From Cryobacterium melibiosiphilum (lineage in GTDB: Bacteria > Actinomycetota > Actinomycetes > Actinomycetales > Microbacteriaceae): a stretch of 64,000 nt of DNA. Under the pieces are notes generated by a model. The model searched no databases. It was not told the origin of the DNA and saw only the letters and a program-made list of their open reading frames with translations. The stretch covers positions 124,001 to 188,000 of the forward strand of contig NZ_QZVS01000097.1 in assembly GCF_003602235.1 (NCBI RefSeq), written 5' to 3'. The translations under genes were made by a program, and so were the position numbers. Below, piece by piece: positions 8,917-17,932 of the stretch. Numbering within the stretch: position 1 is the stretch's first letter; every line of letters begins with the position of its first letter.

Positions 8917-9840
8917 TCAGGCCCGCGGATGGGCGAGTCGGTAGCTCTGCTGCAGGCGTTCGGCCGAGACGTGCGTGTAGATCTGCGTCGTGCCGAGGCT
9001 CACATGCCCGAGCAACTCCTGCACGGCCCTCAGGTCGGCTCCCCCATCGAGCAGGTGGGTCGCGGCCGTGTGGCGCAGGGCGTGCGGGCCGGACGGACCG
9101 GAACCCGGGACATCCGCCAGCAGCCCGGCCACGAGACGATACACCGCGCGCACGCCCAGGCGCTGTCCGCGTGAGCCCAGGAACAGGGCCGTCTGCAGAC
9201 GGGCCGGCGCCGTGCCGGGCTGGGCGGCGAGCACGGGGCGCGCATGCTGCAGGTACTGCAGGACGGCGGTTTTCGCCGGCACTCCGAAGGGCACGACGCG
9301 CTCCTTGGCCCCCTTCCCGGTGACCCGCAGGGTCAACCGGTCCAGGTCGAGGTCGGCCACGTCGAGACCGACCAGTTCCGAGACCCGCAGTGCCGACGCG
9401 TAGAGCACTTCGATGATGGCGAGGTCCCGTCGCGCCCCCGGGTCGCCGTCGGCGGTGCGCGCCGTGAGCGCGGACAACAGCGCGGTCATCTGGGCGGTGC
9501 CGAGCACGCGGGGCAGGGACTGCGCCGGTTTCGGCGCGCGCAGGCGCACGCCCTCGTCGGCGGGAGTCTCCCCGGTGCGCGCCAGCCAGGCCGTGAAGCT
9601 GCGGGCCGAGGCCGAGCGGCGGGCCAGGGTGGCTCGCGAGAGCCCCGCCTGTGTCTCGACCCACAGCCATTCGCGCAGCAACTCGAGGTCGACGTCGCGG
9701 GTCTGGGTCAGCGACCGCTGCCGGGCGAAGTCGGCCAGCCGGGCCAGGTCGCTGCGGTAGGCGCGCACGGTGTGCTCGGAGAAGCCGCGCTCCACCTGCA
9801 GGTAGAGCACGAAGTCGGCGATCTCCCGGGTCAGCTGCAT
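8917..9840 (-). CDS. xerC: tyrosine recombinase XerC
   Basis: A 307-residue tyrosine recombinase with the N-terminal SAM-like domain (1-100) and a complete catalytic set: R152 (ALRVSEL), K176 (GKGAKER), H253 and R256 (HALRH), H279 (LLGH) and the nucleophile Y288 (QIYTHV). Its length and place between the rpsB-side M23 gene and dprA fit XerC, which resolves chromosome dimers at dif with XerD. It is convergent with the M23 gene (16-nt gap). Confidence 0.93.
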   Translation of the reverse strand: MQLTREIADFVLYLQVERGFSEHTVRAYRSDLARLADFARQRSLTQTRDVDLELLREWLWVETQAGLSRATLARRSASARSFTAWLARTGETPADEGVRLRAPKPAQSLPRVLGTAQMTALLSALTARTADGDPGARRDLAIIEVLYASALRVSELVGLDVADLDLDRLTLRVTGKGAKERVVPFGVPAKTAVLQYLQHARPVLAAQPGTAPARLQTALFLGSRGQRLGVRAVYRLVAGLLADVPGSGPSGPHALRHTAATHLLDGGADLRAVQELLGHVSLGTTQIYTHVSAERLQQSYRLAHPRA

Positions 9841-9876
9841 GGTGCCAGCCTATTCGGGGCGACGGCCACGGGTGGG

Positions 9877-10854
9877 CTAGCGCTGCCGGGAGAATGCGTC
9901 GAGGCGGCCGGCGGGGCTGAGCGCCTCGATTCGGGCGAGGAGGGCAGCGTCGAGATGGGTGACCGTGGTGAAATCCCCGATGGGCACCTGGGAGTGCACG
10001 ATTCCGCCACCGGTGCTCGGCGCGTACACGTGCACGAGGTGCAGCGACTGGCCGCCGTTCACGCCCGTGAGTTGCCGGTGTGGCGCGGTGAGGTCCATCG
10101 TGTAGCAGGTCGCCGCGGCCACCGACACGGGAATCCCGGCGAACAGGCCGTGGGTTCCGTAGTGCAGGTGCCCGCCGAGAATGGAGCGGATGTCGCTGCC
10201 CGCTACCACCCGCGCCAATCGGTGCTGCTCGCGCAGCTCGAGCACCGTCATGAGCCCAATCGGGGAGGCGATCGGAGGGTGGTGCAGGGCGAGGATGGTG
10301 CCGTGGGGTGCCGGTTCCTGCAGCTGCCGGGCGAGCCAGCCGAGTTGGGCATCCGTCAGTTCGCCGTGGTGGTAGCCGGGCACCGACGTGTCGAGCGCGA
10401 TCAGGCGCAAACCGTTGACGGTGACGGAGCTGTCGACCGGTGCCGGTGGCGTGTTCGGCCCGGTGGATACGGCCTTCCCCTCCGCCGGTCGACCGAGCAG
10501 GTCGGCGCGGAAGGCGGCTCGATCGTCATGGTTTCCCATCACCCAGACCACCGCGGAGCCCCATCGGGTGGCGGCGGTGTCGACCAAGGCTCGAATGCGA
10601 CGGTAGGCGTCCGGTTGCCCGCGATCGGCGATGTCGCCGGTGAAGACGAGGGCATCCGGGCGCAGGCCCAGCCGGTCGATCTGGGCCAGCGCCCGCACGA
10701 CGGTGCTGTCGGTGTCGACGCTGCCATAGAGCGGCGCCGCCTCGGCGAGGAAGTGCGTGTCGCTGAGGTGTACCAGGAGGTGGGTGGCGGCCGGGTGCTG
10801 GCCGAGTTGCACGTGGGGGGCCCGTTCGGTCGGGGGAGAAGCGTCGTTCGGCAT
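9877..10854 (-). CDS. metallophosphoesterase, CpdA-like
   Basis: A 325-residue calcineurin-type phosphoesterase with all metal-binding blocks in order: LSDTHF (about 30-35), GDIADRG (about 73-79), GNHDD (about 106-110), ALHHPPI (about 189-195) and GGHLHYG (about 227-233). This set matches class III cyclic nucleotide phosphodiesterases and related enzymes. The true substrate is not determined by sequence. The ATG start at 10854 has AAGGGTGG upstream. It lies 36 nt upstream of xerC on the same strand. Confidence 0.82.
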   Translation of the reverse strand: MPNDASPPTERAPHVQLGQHPAATHLLVHLSDTHFLAEAAPLYGSVDTDSTVVRALAQIDRLGLRPDALVFTGDIADRGQPDAYRRIRALVDTAATRWGSAVVWVMGNHDDRAAFRADLLGRPAEGKAVSTGPNTPPAPVDSSVTVNGLRLIALDTSVPGYHHGELTDAQLGWLARQLQEPAPHGTILALHHPPIASPIGLMTVLELREQHRLARVVAGSDIRSILGGHLHYGTHGLFAGIPVSVAAATCYTMDLTAPHRQLTGVNGGQSLHLVHVYAPSTGGGIVHSQVPIGDFTTVTHLDAALLARIEALSPAGRLDAFSRQR

Positions 10855-10913
10855 GGATCCACCCTTCAGTGAAGTCCCACCCTAGGGCCCGCGACCGTCA
10901 GGAGTGTCTTCAC

Positions 10914-12218
10914 TCACGTCGTGCGCGACCACCCCGATTCTCGTTCGTGCACCACCCCCTCGAGCCCGAGGCCACCCAGAGCCCCGCGCACCGACGACAA
11001 CGACAGTCCCGAACGCCGCGCGATGTCGGCGACGGAGCGAGCGGCCCGGGCGCTGAGAGCATCGAAGACCCGCACCTGGTCACTCGTGCGGCCGTGACCC
11101 GACCCCGCGCCCGCGTCGCCGTCCGCGGCCGGCACGTTGAGCCCGGTCGGGTGCGGACTGATGCCGGCCAGCTCGGCCATTTCGCTCGCGTTGGTCACGC
11201 ATTCGGCATCGTATTCGCGGATCAGGCGGTGGCAACCGGCTGAAGCCGGACTGGTGACCGGGCCCGGGACCGCCCCGAGCGGCCGCCCGAGCGCCGCTGC
11301 ATGGCCGGCCGTGTTCAACGATCCGGATCGCCAGCCGGCCTCGAGCACCACCGTCGCCGCACTCGCGGCGGCGATCAGTCGGTTGCGCTGCAGAAACCGC
11401 CACTTGGTCGGGCTGGCACCGCAGGGAAGCTCGGAGATGACCGCCCCGAGCTCGGTGATTCGGTTCAGCAGGGCGTCATGGCCGGTCGGATAGAAACGGT
11501 CGACTCCCCCGGCGAGGAAGGCGACGGTCATGCCGTCGCTCGCGAGCGCCGCCCGGTGCGCCATGCCGTCGATGCCGTAGGCCGCCCCCGACACGATGGC
11601 GAAGCCCCGATCACACAGTCCCGCTGACGCTTCCATGGCGACGTGTTCGCCATACTGGGTGGCCGCACGCGACCCGACCAGCGCGATCGAGCAGGGCATC
11701 GCCCGGAGCGCGGCCGGAGTCCCCCGCCACCACAACGCGATCGGCGTATGTGCCGCGAGGTCTCCGAGGGCCAGGGGCCAGAGCGGATCGCTCGGCAGCA
11801 GCAGCTTCGCCGACACTCGCTGCGCGGCGAGGAGCGAGCGCACCACGTCGTCCAGCACCAGCCGGGGGCGCCACCGCTCCAGGCCCTGCTGGAGGGTGGT
11901 CTCGAACTCCTCGTCACCTCCTCGTGCCGGCCCCGCTCCCCGCTCGTTCACGCCCGCACCGCGCCGCTCGCGGATCAGGGCCGAAATTCGCCGCGGGGTC
12001 CAGGAATCGTGCAGGACTTGCAGGGAGCTGACCGCACCCAGTTCGGTGACGAGCAGACCCGCGAGTCCGTCGCCGGGCTCGGCGATCCCAGACCACGCCG
12101 CGCGGGCGAAGATGTGCGCCGCCGCCGCGGGATCCGGCGGTTCGGCTCCGCTTGCGCCGAGTGCCACGCCGGCGGCGAGCGCCATCACGCGCGCCTCGTC
12201 CAGTCCGAAAATTCTCAT
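10914..12218 (-). CDS. dprA: DNA-processing protein DprA
   Basis: A 434-residue DprA/Smf protein. An N-terminal helical domain precedes the Rossmann-like core with VGSRAATQYG, SGAAYGIDGMAHRAAL and FLQRNRLIAA at the centre. A C-terminal winged-helix-like domain (SVADIARRSGLSLSSV) ends the protein. DprA loads RecA on incoming single-stranded DNA in transformable bacteria; in this lineage competence is unproven. The ATG at 12218 shares its A with the comM stop (TGATG), showing translational coupling. Confidence 0.93.
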   Translation of the reverse strand: MRIFGLDEARVMALAAGVALGASGAEPPDPAAAAHIFARAAWSGIAEPGDGLAGLLVTELGAVSSLQVLHDSWTPRRISALIRERRGAGVNERGAGPARGGDEEFETTLQQGLERWRPRLVLDDVVRSLLAAQRVSAKLLLPSDPLWPLALGDLAAHTPIALWWRGTPAALRAMPCSIALVGSRAATQYGEHVAMEASAGLCDRGFAIVSGAAYGIDGMAHRAALASDGMTVAFLAGGVDRFYPTGHDALLNRITELGAVISELPCGASPTKWRFLQRNRLIAAASAATVVLEAGWRSGSLNTAGHAAALGRPLGAVPGPVTSPASAGCHRLIREYDAECVTNASEMAELAGISPHPTGLNVPAADGDAGAGSGHGRTSDQVRVFDALSARAARSVADIARRSGLSLSSVRGALGGLGLEGVVHERESGWSRTT

Positions 12219-13750
12219 CACGCCATCCCTTTTCTCAGGTAGAGAGCCAGACCCACCTCGTTGGGGCCCGGCCGTACGGTTCCGTCGAGGTCCGCGATGG
12301 ACCACGCGACGCGCAGGACACGGTCGTACCCGCGCATGGTGAGGCCGCCGCGCTCGAGGGCACGGTCGATCGACGCCGTGGCGGCGAGGTCGAGACGGGC
12401 CGGCGCGGCTCGCAGCCACGGGCCCGGCACCTGGGCGTTCACCCGCCACGGGGTCTGCGCCAGCCGCTCGGCGGCTGCCGCGCGGGCCGTGATCACGCGG
12501 GCCCGGGCATCCGTGCTGCTCGTGCGCGGGGTCTCGCCGGCCAGCCGCAGCTGCGCCGCGGTGATGCGGCTGACCGCGAGCTGAATGTCCATGCGGTCCA
12601 TGAGCGGGCCGGAGAGCCTGGCCAGGTACCGGCGCCGGGCGCTCGGCGGACAGGTGCACTCGAGGTCGCCAGCCCCGTACTGGCCGCACGGGCACGGGTT
12701 GGCGGCCATCACGAGCTGGAATCGGGCCGGAAAATGCGCGATCACGTTGGCCCGATGGATGCTGATCACCCCCGATTCCAGGGGCTGGCGCAGCGCGTCG
12801 AGAACGGGACGGGCGAACTCCGGTGCTTCATCGAGGAACAGAACGCCCTGCGACGCCCGAGCGGCGGCCCCCGGCCGAATCTGCGAACTGCCGCCGCCCA
12901 CGATGGCGGCCGCGGTGGCCGTGTGGTGCGGCGCCTCGAGCGGCGGCCGGGTGATGAGCGCTGAGCCGAGGCCCCGGCCGCTGAGGGAGCGCAGCGCGCT
13001 GACCTCGAGGGACGCGGCCTGGTCCAGGTCGGGCAGCAACCCCGGCAGGCGTGCCGCGAGCATGGTCTTGCCCGCCCCGGGCGGCCCGAGCATGAAAACG
13101 TGGTGCCCGCCCGCGGCCGCGATCTGCAGGGCCAGGATGGCGTCGTCGTTGCCGATCACGTCGACCAGGTCGAGTTCCGCCGCATCCGCGGATTCTGCGG
13201 CGGCATACCGGATCGGCTCAACCGGGCGCGGCGTGAGCTCACCGCCGTGCCAGATGACCGCGTCCCGCAGCGACGCGACGCCGATCACCCGCACGCCGGG
13301 CACGAGGGCGGCTTCTTCGGCGTTGCCCGCCGGCACCATCACCGTCGTGTGACCGAGTCGGGCAGCCGCGATGACCCCGGGCAGGATGCCGGGGGTCGGC
13401 CGCAGCCGACCGTCGAGGGCGAGCTCCCCGAAGTGCACCACCCGCCCCACCGATGCCGTCGACACGACCCGGTCGGCGGCGAGGCAGGCCAGCGCGATTG
13501 CGAGGTCGAACCCCGCGCCGTGCTTCGGAAGCGCGGCCGGCGACAGGTTGACGGTGAGCCGGTGCGGGGTTACCGGGCAGCCCGAGTTCTGTGCCGCAGC
13601 CCGCACCCGCTGGGCGGCCTGCGCGAGGGCCGCATCGGGCAGCCCGATCAGGATGAAGTTGGGAAGCTGCGAGGAGATGTCGGCTTCGACTTCGACGAGG
13701 GCACCGGTCAACCCGATCAGGGCCACAGCGTGCGTGCGTGCGACGCCCAT
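12218..13750 (-). CDS. YifB/ComM family magnesium-chelatase-like AAA+ ATPase
   Basis: A 510-residue protein with an N-terminal Lon-protease-like fold domain (about 1-180, beginning MGVARTHAVALIG), a central AAA+ domain with Walker A GPPGAGKTM and Walker B GVLFLDE, and the C-terminal Mg-chelatase domain with a Cys cluster (CPCGQYG...CTC). ComM in other bacteria is a branch-migration helicase for integrating transformed DNA. I take the ATG at 13750 for the family N-terminus and its GGGGG upstream; a GTG at 13765 is possible. It sits in the common yraN-comM-dprA order. Confidence 0.9.
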   Translation of the reverse strand: MGVARTHAVALIGLTGALVEVEADISSQLPNFILIGLPDAALAQAAQRVRAAAQNSGCPVTPHRLTVNLSPAALPKHGAGFDLAIALACLAADRVVSTASVGRVVHFGELALDGRLRPTPGILPGVIAAARLGHTTVMVPAGNAEEAALVPGVRVIGVASLRDAVIWHGGELTPRPVEPIRYAAAESADAAELDLVDVIGNDDAILALQIAAAGGHHVFMLGPPGAGKTMLAARLPGLLPDLDQAASLEVSALRSLSGRGLGSALITRPPLEAPHHTATAAAIVGGGSSQIRPGAAARASQGVLFLDEAPEFARPVLDALRQPLESGVISIHRANVIAHFPARFQLVMAANPCPCGQYGAGDLECTCPPSARRRYLARLSGPLMDRMDIQLAVSRITAAQLRLAGETPRTSSTDARARVITARAAAAERLAQTPWRVNAQVPGPWLRAAPARLDLAATASIDRALERGGLTMRGYDRVLRVAWSIADLDGTVRPGPNEVGLALYLRKGMA

Positions 13751-13778
13751 CAGCGCGGCCCCCACAGAACAGGCCCCA

Positions 13779-14141
13779 TCAGAACACCCCTTTGAGATGC
13801 TCGACGATCGGCTCGGAGCCGGTGCCCGTGCCGGTGATCACCGCAATCGCGTCGATGCGGATGCGCGGCGGCCAGACCTCGGCCTGTTCACACCAGGCGG
13901 CCGCGAGCCGCCGCATTCGGGCGAGCTTCACCACCGTGATTGCCTCAAACGGATGCCCGAACCGGGTACTCGAACGGGTCTTGACCTCGACGAACGCGAC
14001 CTCCCCATCGCGTTCGACGATGACGTCGATCTCGCCCTCGGCACACCGCCAGTTGCGTGCGATGATGCGGTAGCCGTCACCGGCCAGGTACTGCGCGGCA
14101 CACTCTTCGCCGCGCCTGCCCACTTCGTCTTTGTGCGCCAC
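13779..14141 (-). CDS. UPF0102/YraN family protein
   Basis: A 120-residue YraN-type protein with an endonuclease-like core: GRRGEECAAQYL, RNWRCAEGEIDVIV and FVEVKTRSS, resembling the D-E-x-K metal site of restriction-like nucleases. The function is unproven, but the family is nearly always beside comM and dprA. The GTG at 14141 is supported by GGAGG five nt upstream and matches the usual family length; an ATG-initiated extension to 14222 is unlikely. The stop lies 28 nt before the comM ATG. Confidence 0.88.
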   Translation of the reverse strand: MAHKDEVGRRGEECAAQYLAGDGYRIIARNWRCAEGEIDVIVERDGEVAFVEVKTRSSTRFGHPFEAITVVKLARMRRLAAAWCEQAEVWPPRIRIDAIAVITGTGTGSEPIVEHLKGVF

Positions 14142-14267
14142 GTTGACCTCCGCGCCCAGACTGGCGCACGTCGGAGCGACCAGGGTGAGGAAAAGCCTGA
14201 TCAGTGAACAAGTCGTCGGCACCGTGCCCTGTGGAGGGATGGTGCCGCGCCGAGACAGGCCGCGCCG

Positions 14268-14954
14268 CTACAGCCCCAACAGCACCAGTTCCGCATCCAT
14301 TCGCCGGGCGATTTCGGCGTAGCCGGCGTCACTCGGGTGCAACCCGTCTGACCCGATCCACTCGGGATGGCCCTCGATCCAGCGCGAGGCGCCCGCGATG
14401 AAGTCGGCGTCGATGGCCTGTGCCCCCGCCTGGGCCCACCCGCTGATCTGGTCGACGGACTCTGGGCGGGCATCCGTGTACCAGAACGGCTCGACGACCA
14501 CGATGCGCGCCTCGGGCAGAGACCGCGCGAGCGCGCCCAGGTCGTCACGGATCGCCGCCTGGATCTCGTCGGCTGCGGCCGGCATCGAGAAGTTGTCGTT
14601 GAGTCCCATCGTGACGATCACGATGTCGGGATCGGCGTCGATGACCTGTTCCACGAGGTCCTGGCCGGGCAGGCTGCTGCGGTTGTTGACGAAGCCGAGC
14701 CCGTTGACGCTGGGATTGACCTCGTTCCAGCCCCGCGGAACGCTGATCAGGGTCGACCAGCGCAGGGCCGGGTCACTCGCCCCGGTGCCGAGCGTGTAGG
14801 AGTCGCCGTAGAAAGCGACGGTCGGACCATCGGGGAACTGCGCGGCGGTCGGTGACGTCGGCGCCGGCGACAGGTTCGCGATCGTGAGCGCGACGGCGCC
14901 CACGACGCCGAGTGCAGCGATGCCGAGGATGACCCGGTGGCGTGTAGATCTCAT
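14268..14954 (-). CDS. SGNH/GDSL hydrolase, membrane-anchored or secreted
   Basis: A 228-residue SGNH hydrolase. Block I GDSYTLG carries the nucleophile Ser, block III GLNDN supplies the oxyanion Asn, and block V DGLHPSDAGY supplies Asp and His. A hydrophobic segment at about residues 9-27 follows a basic N-terminus, so it is exported or anchored, probably a cell-surface esterase. The substrate is unknown. The ATG at 14954 lacks a good ribosome-binding site; a GTG at 15008 with AGGA close upstream is the alternative. Confidence 0.8.
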   Translation of the reverse strand: MRSTRHRVILGIAALGVVGAVALTIANLSPAPTSPTAAQFPDGPTVAFYGDSYTLGTGASDPALRWSTLISVPRGWNEVNPSVNGLGFVNNRSSLPGQDLVEQVIDADPDIVIVTMGLNDNFSMPAAADEIQAAIRDDLGALARSLPEARIVVVEPFWYTDARPESVDQISGWAQAGAQAIDADFIAGASRWIEGHPEWIGSDGLHPSDAGYAEIARRMDAELVLLGL

Positions 14955-15026
14955 GACCGTGGTTCGGAGCGGCGCTCCCCCAAGTTTGGCTCGGTCCGTG
15001 CTCGACACCGGTCCTGGCCACCGACC

Positions 15027-15077
15027 AGCGTCGTCAGCGAATCAGCGTCGTCAGCGAATCAGCGTCGTCAGCGAATC
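15027..15077. repeat. 17-bp tandem repeat, three copies
   Basis: Three perfect head-to-tail copies of a 17-bp unit (agcgtcgtcagcgaatc) at 15027-15043, 15044-15060 and 15061-15077. The last copy covers the final codons and TGA stop of the dipeptidase gene (minus strand), so the gene end has been duplicated twice beyond its own stop. The unit is not a multiple of three. Confidence 0.9.
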
Positions 15078-16207
15078 AGGGTCGGGACAGCCGAGGTGAA
15101 CGCGAAGCGGGCATCCGTCGCGCGCAGCACCCGCAGCACGTTTCCGCCCGCGAGCGCGGCGAGGTCGGCGGCAGACCAGCCGCGTTCGGCGAGCTCGGTG
15201 AGCAGGGCGGGGTACCCGTCGACGCCCTCGATGCCGAGCGGAAACTCGTCGGTGCCGTCGAAATCGCCGCCGAGCCCGATGTGGCGCAGCCCCGCCAGGT
15301 TGCGGGCGTGCTCGACGCGATCGGCCACGTCGAGCACGGTCACCGCGGGCGCCGGCCCGGTGTGCGGGCCGTCGAACCAGGCCGAGTACTGCTCGGAGAG
15401 GAACTGCGGCACAAACGTCACCATGAGCACGCCATCGTTCTCGGCGAGTCGGGCGAGCACGTCGTCGGGCACGTTGCGGGGATGATCGGCGAGGGCACGG
15501 CAGGAGCTGTGACTGAAAATGACGGGCGAGTCCGTCACGTCGAGGGCCGCGTGCATTGTGGCCGGGGCCACATGGGACAGGTCGACGAGCATGCCGAGCC
15601 GGTTCAGTTCCCGCACGTACTCGACGCCGCGGGCGCTGAGGCCATCGTGCGCGGGGGCATCCGTGCCGGAATCGGCCCACTCGGTGTTGTGCACGTGGGT
15701 CAGCGTGAGGTAGCGCACGCCCAGCCGGGCGAGCATGCGCAGCACGGCGGGTGAGTCGTTGAGGCAGTGGCCGCCCTCCGCGCCGAGCAGGGAGGCGATA
15801 CGGCCGCCGGCGCGGGCGGCTTCGATGTCGGCCGCGCTGCGGGCGATGCTGAACACCTGCGGGTAGCGCGCCGCGAGGCGGTACACCCAGTCGATCTGCT
15901 CGAGGGTGCCCTGCACGGCCTCGGCGCCCGGAAGGTCGTCCGCCACGTAGACGGACCAGAATTGGCCGCCGACCCGCCCGGCACGCAGCCGGGCGATGTC
16001 GGTATCGGTGGCCAGGCCGGCGCTGAGGTCTTCGACGGAGTAGTCGCGGTGTTCGCGGCATTCCCAGGCCCAATCGTTGTGGCCGTCGATCAAGGGGGCC
16101 AGGTCGAGTGCCTGCGCGACGATCGCCGCGACGGCTGCCGGTCCCGGGGCATCCGGTGTCGACGCAGCCGGGAGGGTCGGCGGCTGCGCGGGCTCGGCCG
16201 CGGTCAT
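15068..16207 (-). CDS. membrane dipeptidase, peptidase family M19
   Basis: A 379-residue renal-dipeptidase-like zinc enzyme. H43 and D45 (DGHND), E144 (GAEGGH) and later SHVAP and FSHSS motifs form the binuclear metal site, and the C-terminal GGDFDG is also typical. No signal peptide is visible, so despite the family name it is probably cytosolic. It probably hydrolyses dipeptides or similar amides. Its ATG overlaps the TGA of the upstream alcohol dehydrogenase by four nt (ATGA), so the two are translationally coupled. Confidence 0.88.
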   Translation of the reverse strand: MTAAEPAQPPTLPAASTPDAPGPAAVAAIVAQALDLAPLIDGHNDWAWECREHRDYSVEDLSAGLATDTDIARLRAGRVGGQFWSVYVADDLPGAEAVQGTLEQIDWVYRLAARYPQVFSIARSAADIEAARAGGRIASLLGAEGGHCLNDSPAVLRMLARLGVRYLTLTHVHNTEWADSGTDAPAHDGLSARGVEYVRELNRLGMLVDLSHVAPATMHAALDVTDSPVIFSHSSCRALADHPRNVPDDVLARLAENDGVLMVTFVPQFLSEQYSAWFDGPHTGPAPAVTVLDVADRVEHARNLAGLRHIGLGGDFDGTDEFPLGIEGVDGYPALLTELAERGWSAADLAALAGGNVLRVLRATDARFAFTSAVPTLIR

Positions 16208-17394
16208 GCGGTCACGAACAGTCGGCGCACCACGCGCCCCTCGGCGAGGGCGTCGAGGCCCTCGTTAATCTCGGCCAGCGGCCGGGTGTCGGTGTGCAGC
16301 AGTTCCACGGGCAGCCGCCCGGCGCGCCAGAGCGCGAGGTACCGCGGAATGTCCCGTTCGGGTACCGAATCGCCCATATACGAGCCCAGCAGACGAATGC
16401 CGGTGCCCGCGAACTGCAGGGCCATCACCGTGATCGTCTGCTCGGGGTGCGGCAGCCCGACCGAGACGAGGGCGCCGCCGCGGGTGAGCAGCGGCAGGCA
16501 GGCTTCGAGCACCCGGGCGCTGCCGACCGCCTCGACGGCGAGGTCGACACCCGATTCTCCGCCGCGGCCGTCGCCGGTGTGCGCGACGACGAGGGCGGCG
16601 GCATCGCCGGGGGCGCCGGTGAACTGTGCCCCGCAGGCGAGCGCGAGTGCCCGTTTCTCGGGCAGCGGGTCGATGGCGATGACCGTCGCACCGGGCACCT
16701 GGGCGGCCGCCATCACGGCCATCAGCCCGACGGCGCCGAGCCCGAAGACGATCACCGACTGGTTCTCGGTGAGCTGGCCGGTGTTCAGCACGGCACCGAT
16801 ACCGGTGAGGGCGGCGCAGCCGAACATCGCGGCGACGTCGAGGGGTACGTCGGCGTCGATCACGACGACCGATTCGCGGGCGACGACGGCGTACTCGGAG
16901 AAGGCCGACACTCCGAGGTGGTGGTTGATGCGTTCGCCCGTCGCCGACCGCAGCAGCGCCGGCCCGTGCAGCAGGTCGCCGGTCGTGTTCGCGGCGGCCC
17001 CGCGATGGCAGAGCGCCGGGCGACCCGAGCGGCAGGCCCGGCAGTTTGCACAGCCCGGAACGAAGACCAGCACGACGCGGTCACCGGGGTGCACATCGGT
17101 GACCCCGTCACCACAGGCGGCGACGGTACCGGATGCCTCGTGGCCGATAGCCATCGGCAACGGACGCACCCGGGACCCATCGATCACCGACAGGTCGGAG
17201 TGGCAGAGGCTCGCCCGTTGGATCCTCACGAGCACCTCGCCGGCCCGCGGGGACGGCACTGCGAGGGTGCGAAGGGACAGCGGAACACTCGCGGCATAGG
17301 GCCGCGGCCGCCCGGCTTCGGCGAGAACGGCGCTCTGCATGGTGGCAGGAATGGGGGCAGGAACGGTCGGGAAAGGCGTCGCAGCTGTCGTCAT
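16204..17394 (-). CDS. zinc-dependent alcohol dehydrogenase (MDR family)
   Basis: A 396-residue medium-chain dehydrogenase. Catalytic zinc residues are C64 (LCHSD) and H85-E86 (GHEASG); the structural zinc site is C115, C118, C121 and C129. The Rossmann motif GLGAVGL lies near residue 222. The large size and NTGQ..ENQSV region resemble class III-like or aryl-alcohol enzymes, but the substrate is open. The ATG at 17394 is used; an internal ATG at 17337 would also keep the domain. It is coupled to the M19 dipeptidase downstream. Confidence 0.85.
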   Translation of the reverse strand: MTTAATPFPTVPAPIPATMQSAVLAEAGRPRPYAASVPLSLRTLAVPSPRAGEVLVRIQRASLCHSDLSVIDGSRVRPLPMAIGHEASGTVAACGDGVTDVHPGDRVVLVFVPGCANCRACRSGRPALCHRGAAANTTGDLLHGPALLRSATGERINHHLGVSAFSEYAVVARESVVVIDADVPLDVAAMFGCAALTGIGAVLNTGQLTENQSVIVFGLGAVGLMAVMAAAQVPGATVIAIDPLPEKRALALACGAQFTGAPGDAAALVVAHTGDGRGGESGVDLAVEAVGSARVLEACLPLLTRGGALVSVGLPHPEQTITVMALQFAGTGIRLLGSYMGDSVPERDIPRYLALWRAGRLPVELLHTDTRPLAEINEGLDALAEGRVVRRLFVTA

Positions 17395-17460
17395 GGCCCA
17401 ACCTAGCCGGGACCGCCGACACGCGGGGCGCGTGGGCGCTGGCGCGCGTAGAGTTCTGCC

Positions 17461-17904
17461 ATGACTGCGCGCACGAAGCTCACCGACCTGTCGATGAAAG
17501 CCATGAACGGCGTGCACCGGGCCCTCCTCCGGGTCTCCGGGGGCCGGATCGGCTGGACCATCGGCACGATCCCGGCGGTCGAGCTGCACACCATCGGGCG
17601 CACGAGCGGGCAACGACGATCGACGATGTTGACGGCGCCGGTGCACGACGGCGACACCTACGTGCTGGTGGCGTCCAAGGGCGGCGACGATCGACATCCG
17701 TTCTGGTACCAGAACCTCGTCGCCAACCCGGAGATCGAGCTGACCGTGCGCGGGCGCACGCGGCCGTTTCGGGCGCGCACCGCGACATCCGCGGAGAAGT
17801 CCGAACTGTGGCCGCGCATCGTGGCCGCGTACAGCGGATACGCCGCCTACCAGACCAAAACCAGTCGCGACATTCCTGTCGTCATCTGCGAGCCGCGCGG
17901 CTGA
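17461..17904 (+). CDS. nitroreductase/deazaflavin-dependent oxidoreductase family protein
   Basis: A 147-residue protein of the split-barrel family of F420-dependent (Ddn-like) oxidoreductases. The typical stretch TIGRTSGQRRSTML is followed by VLVASKGGDDRHPFWYQNLVANPEIEL, the cofactor-phosphate-binding region. It probably uses F420 to reduce quinones or other small molecules; the substrate is unknown. It is divergent from the alcohol dehydrogenase (66-nt gap). Confidence 0.85.
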   Translation: MTARTKLTDLSMKAMNGVHRALLRVSGGRIGWTIGTIPAVELHTIGRTSGQRRSTMLTAPVHDGDTYVLVASKGGDDRHPFWYQNLVANPEIELTVRGRTRPFRARTATSAEKSELWPRIVAAYSGYAAYQTKTSRDIPVVICEPRG

Positions 17905-17932
17905 CCGCCGCGCGGCTGACTGACGTGCGGGG

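Noticed and set aside
9244..10872. 542-codon plus-strand frame opposite xerC and the phosphoesterase gene
   Set aside because: No recognisable motif and antisense to two genes with complete catalytic residues.
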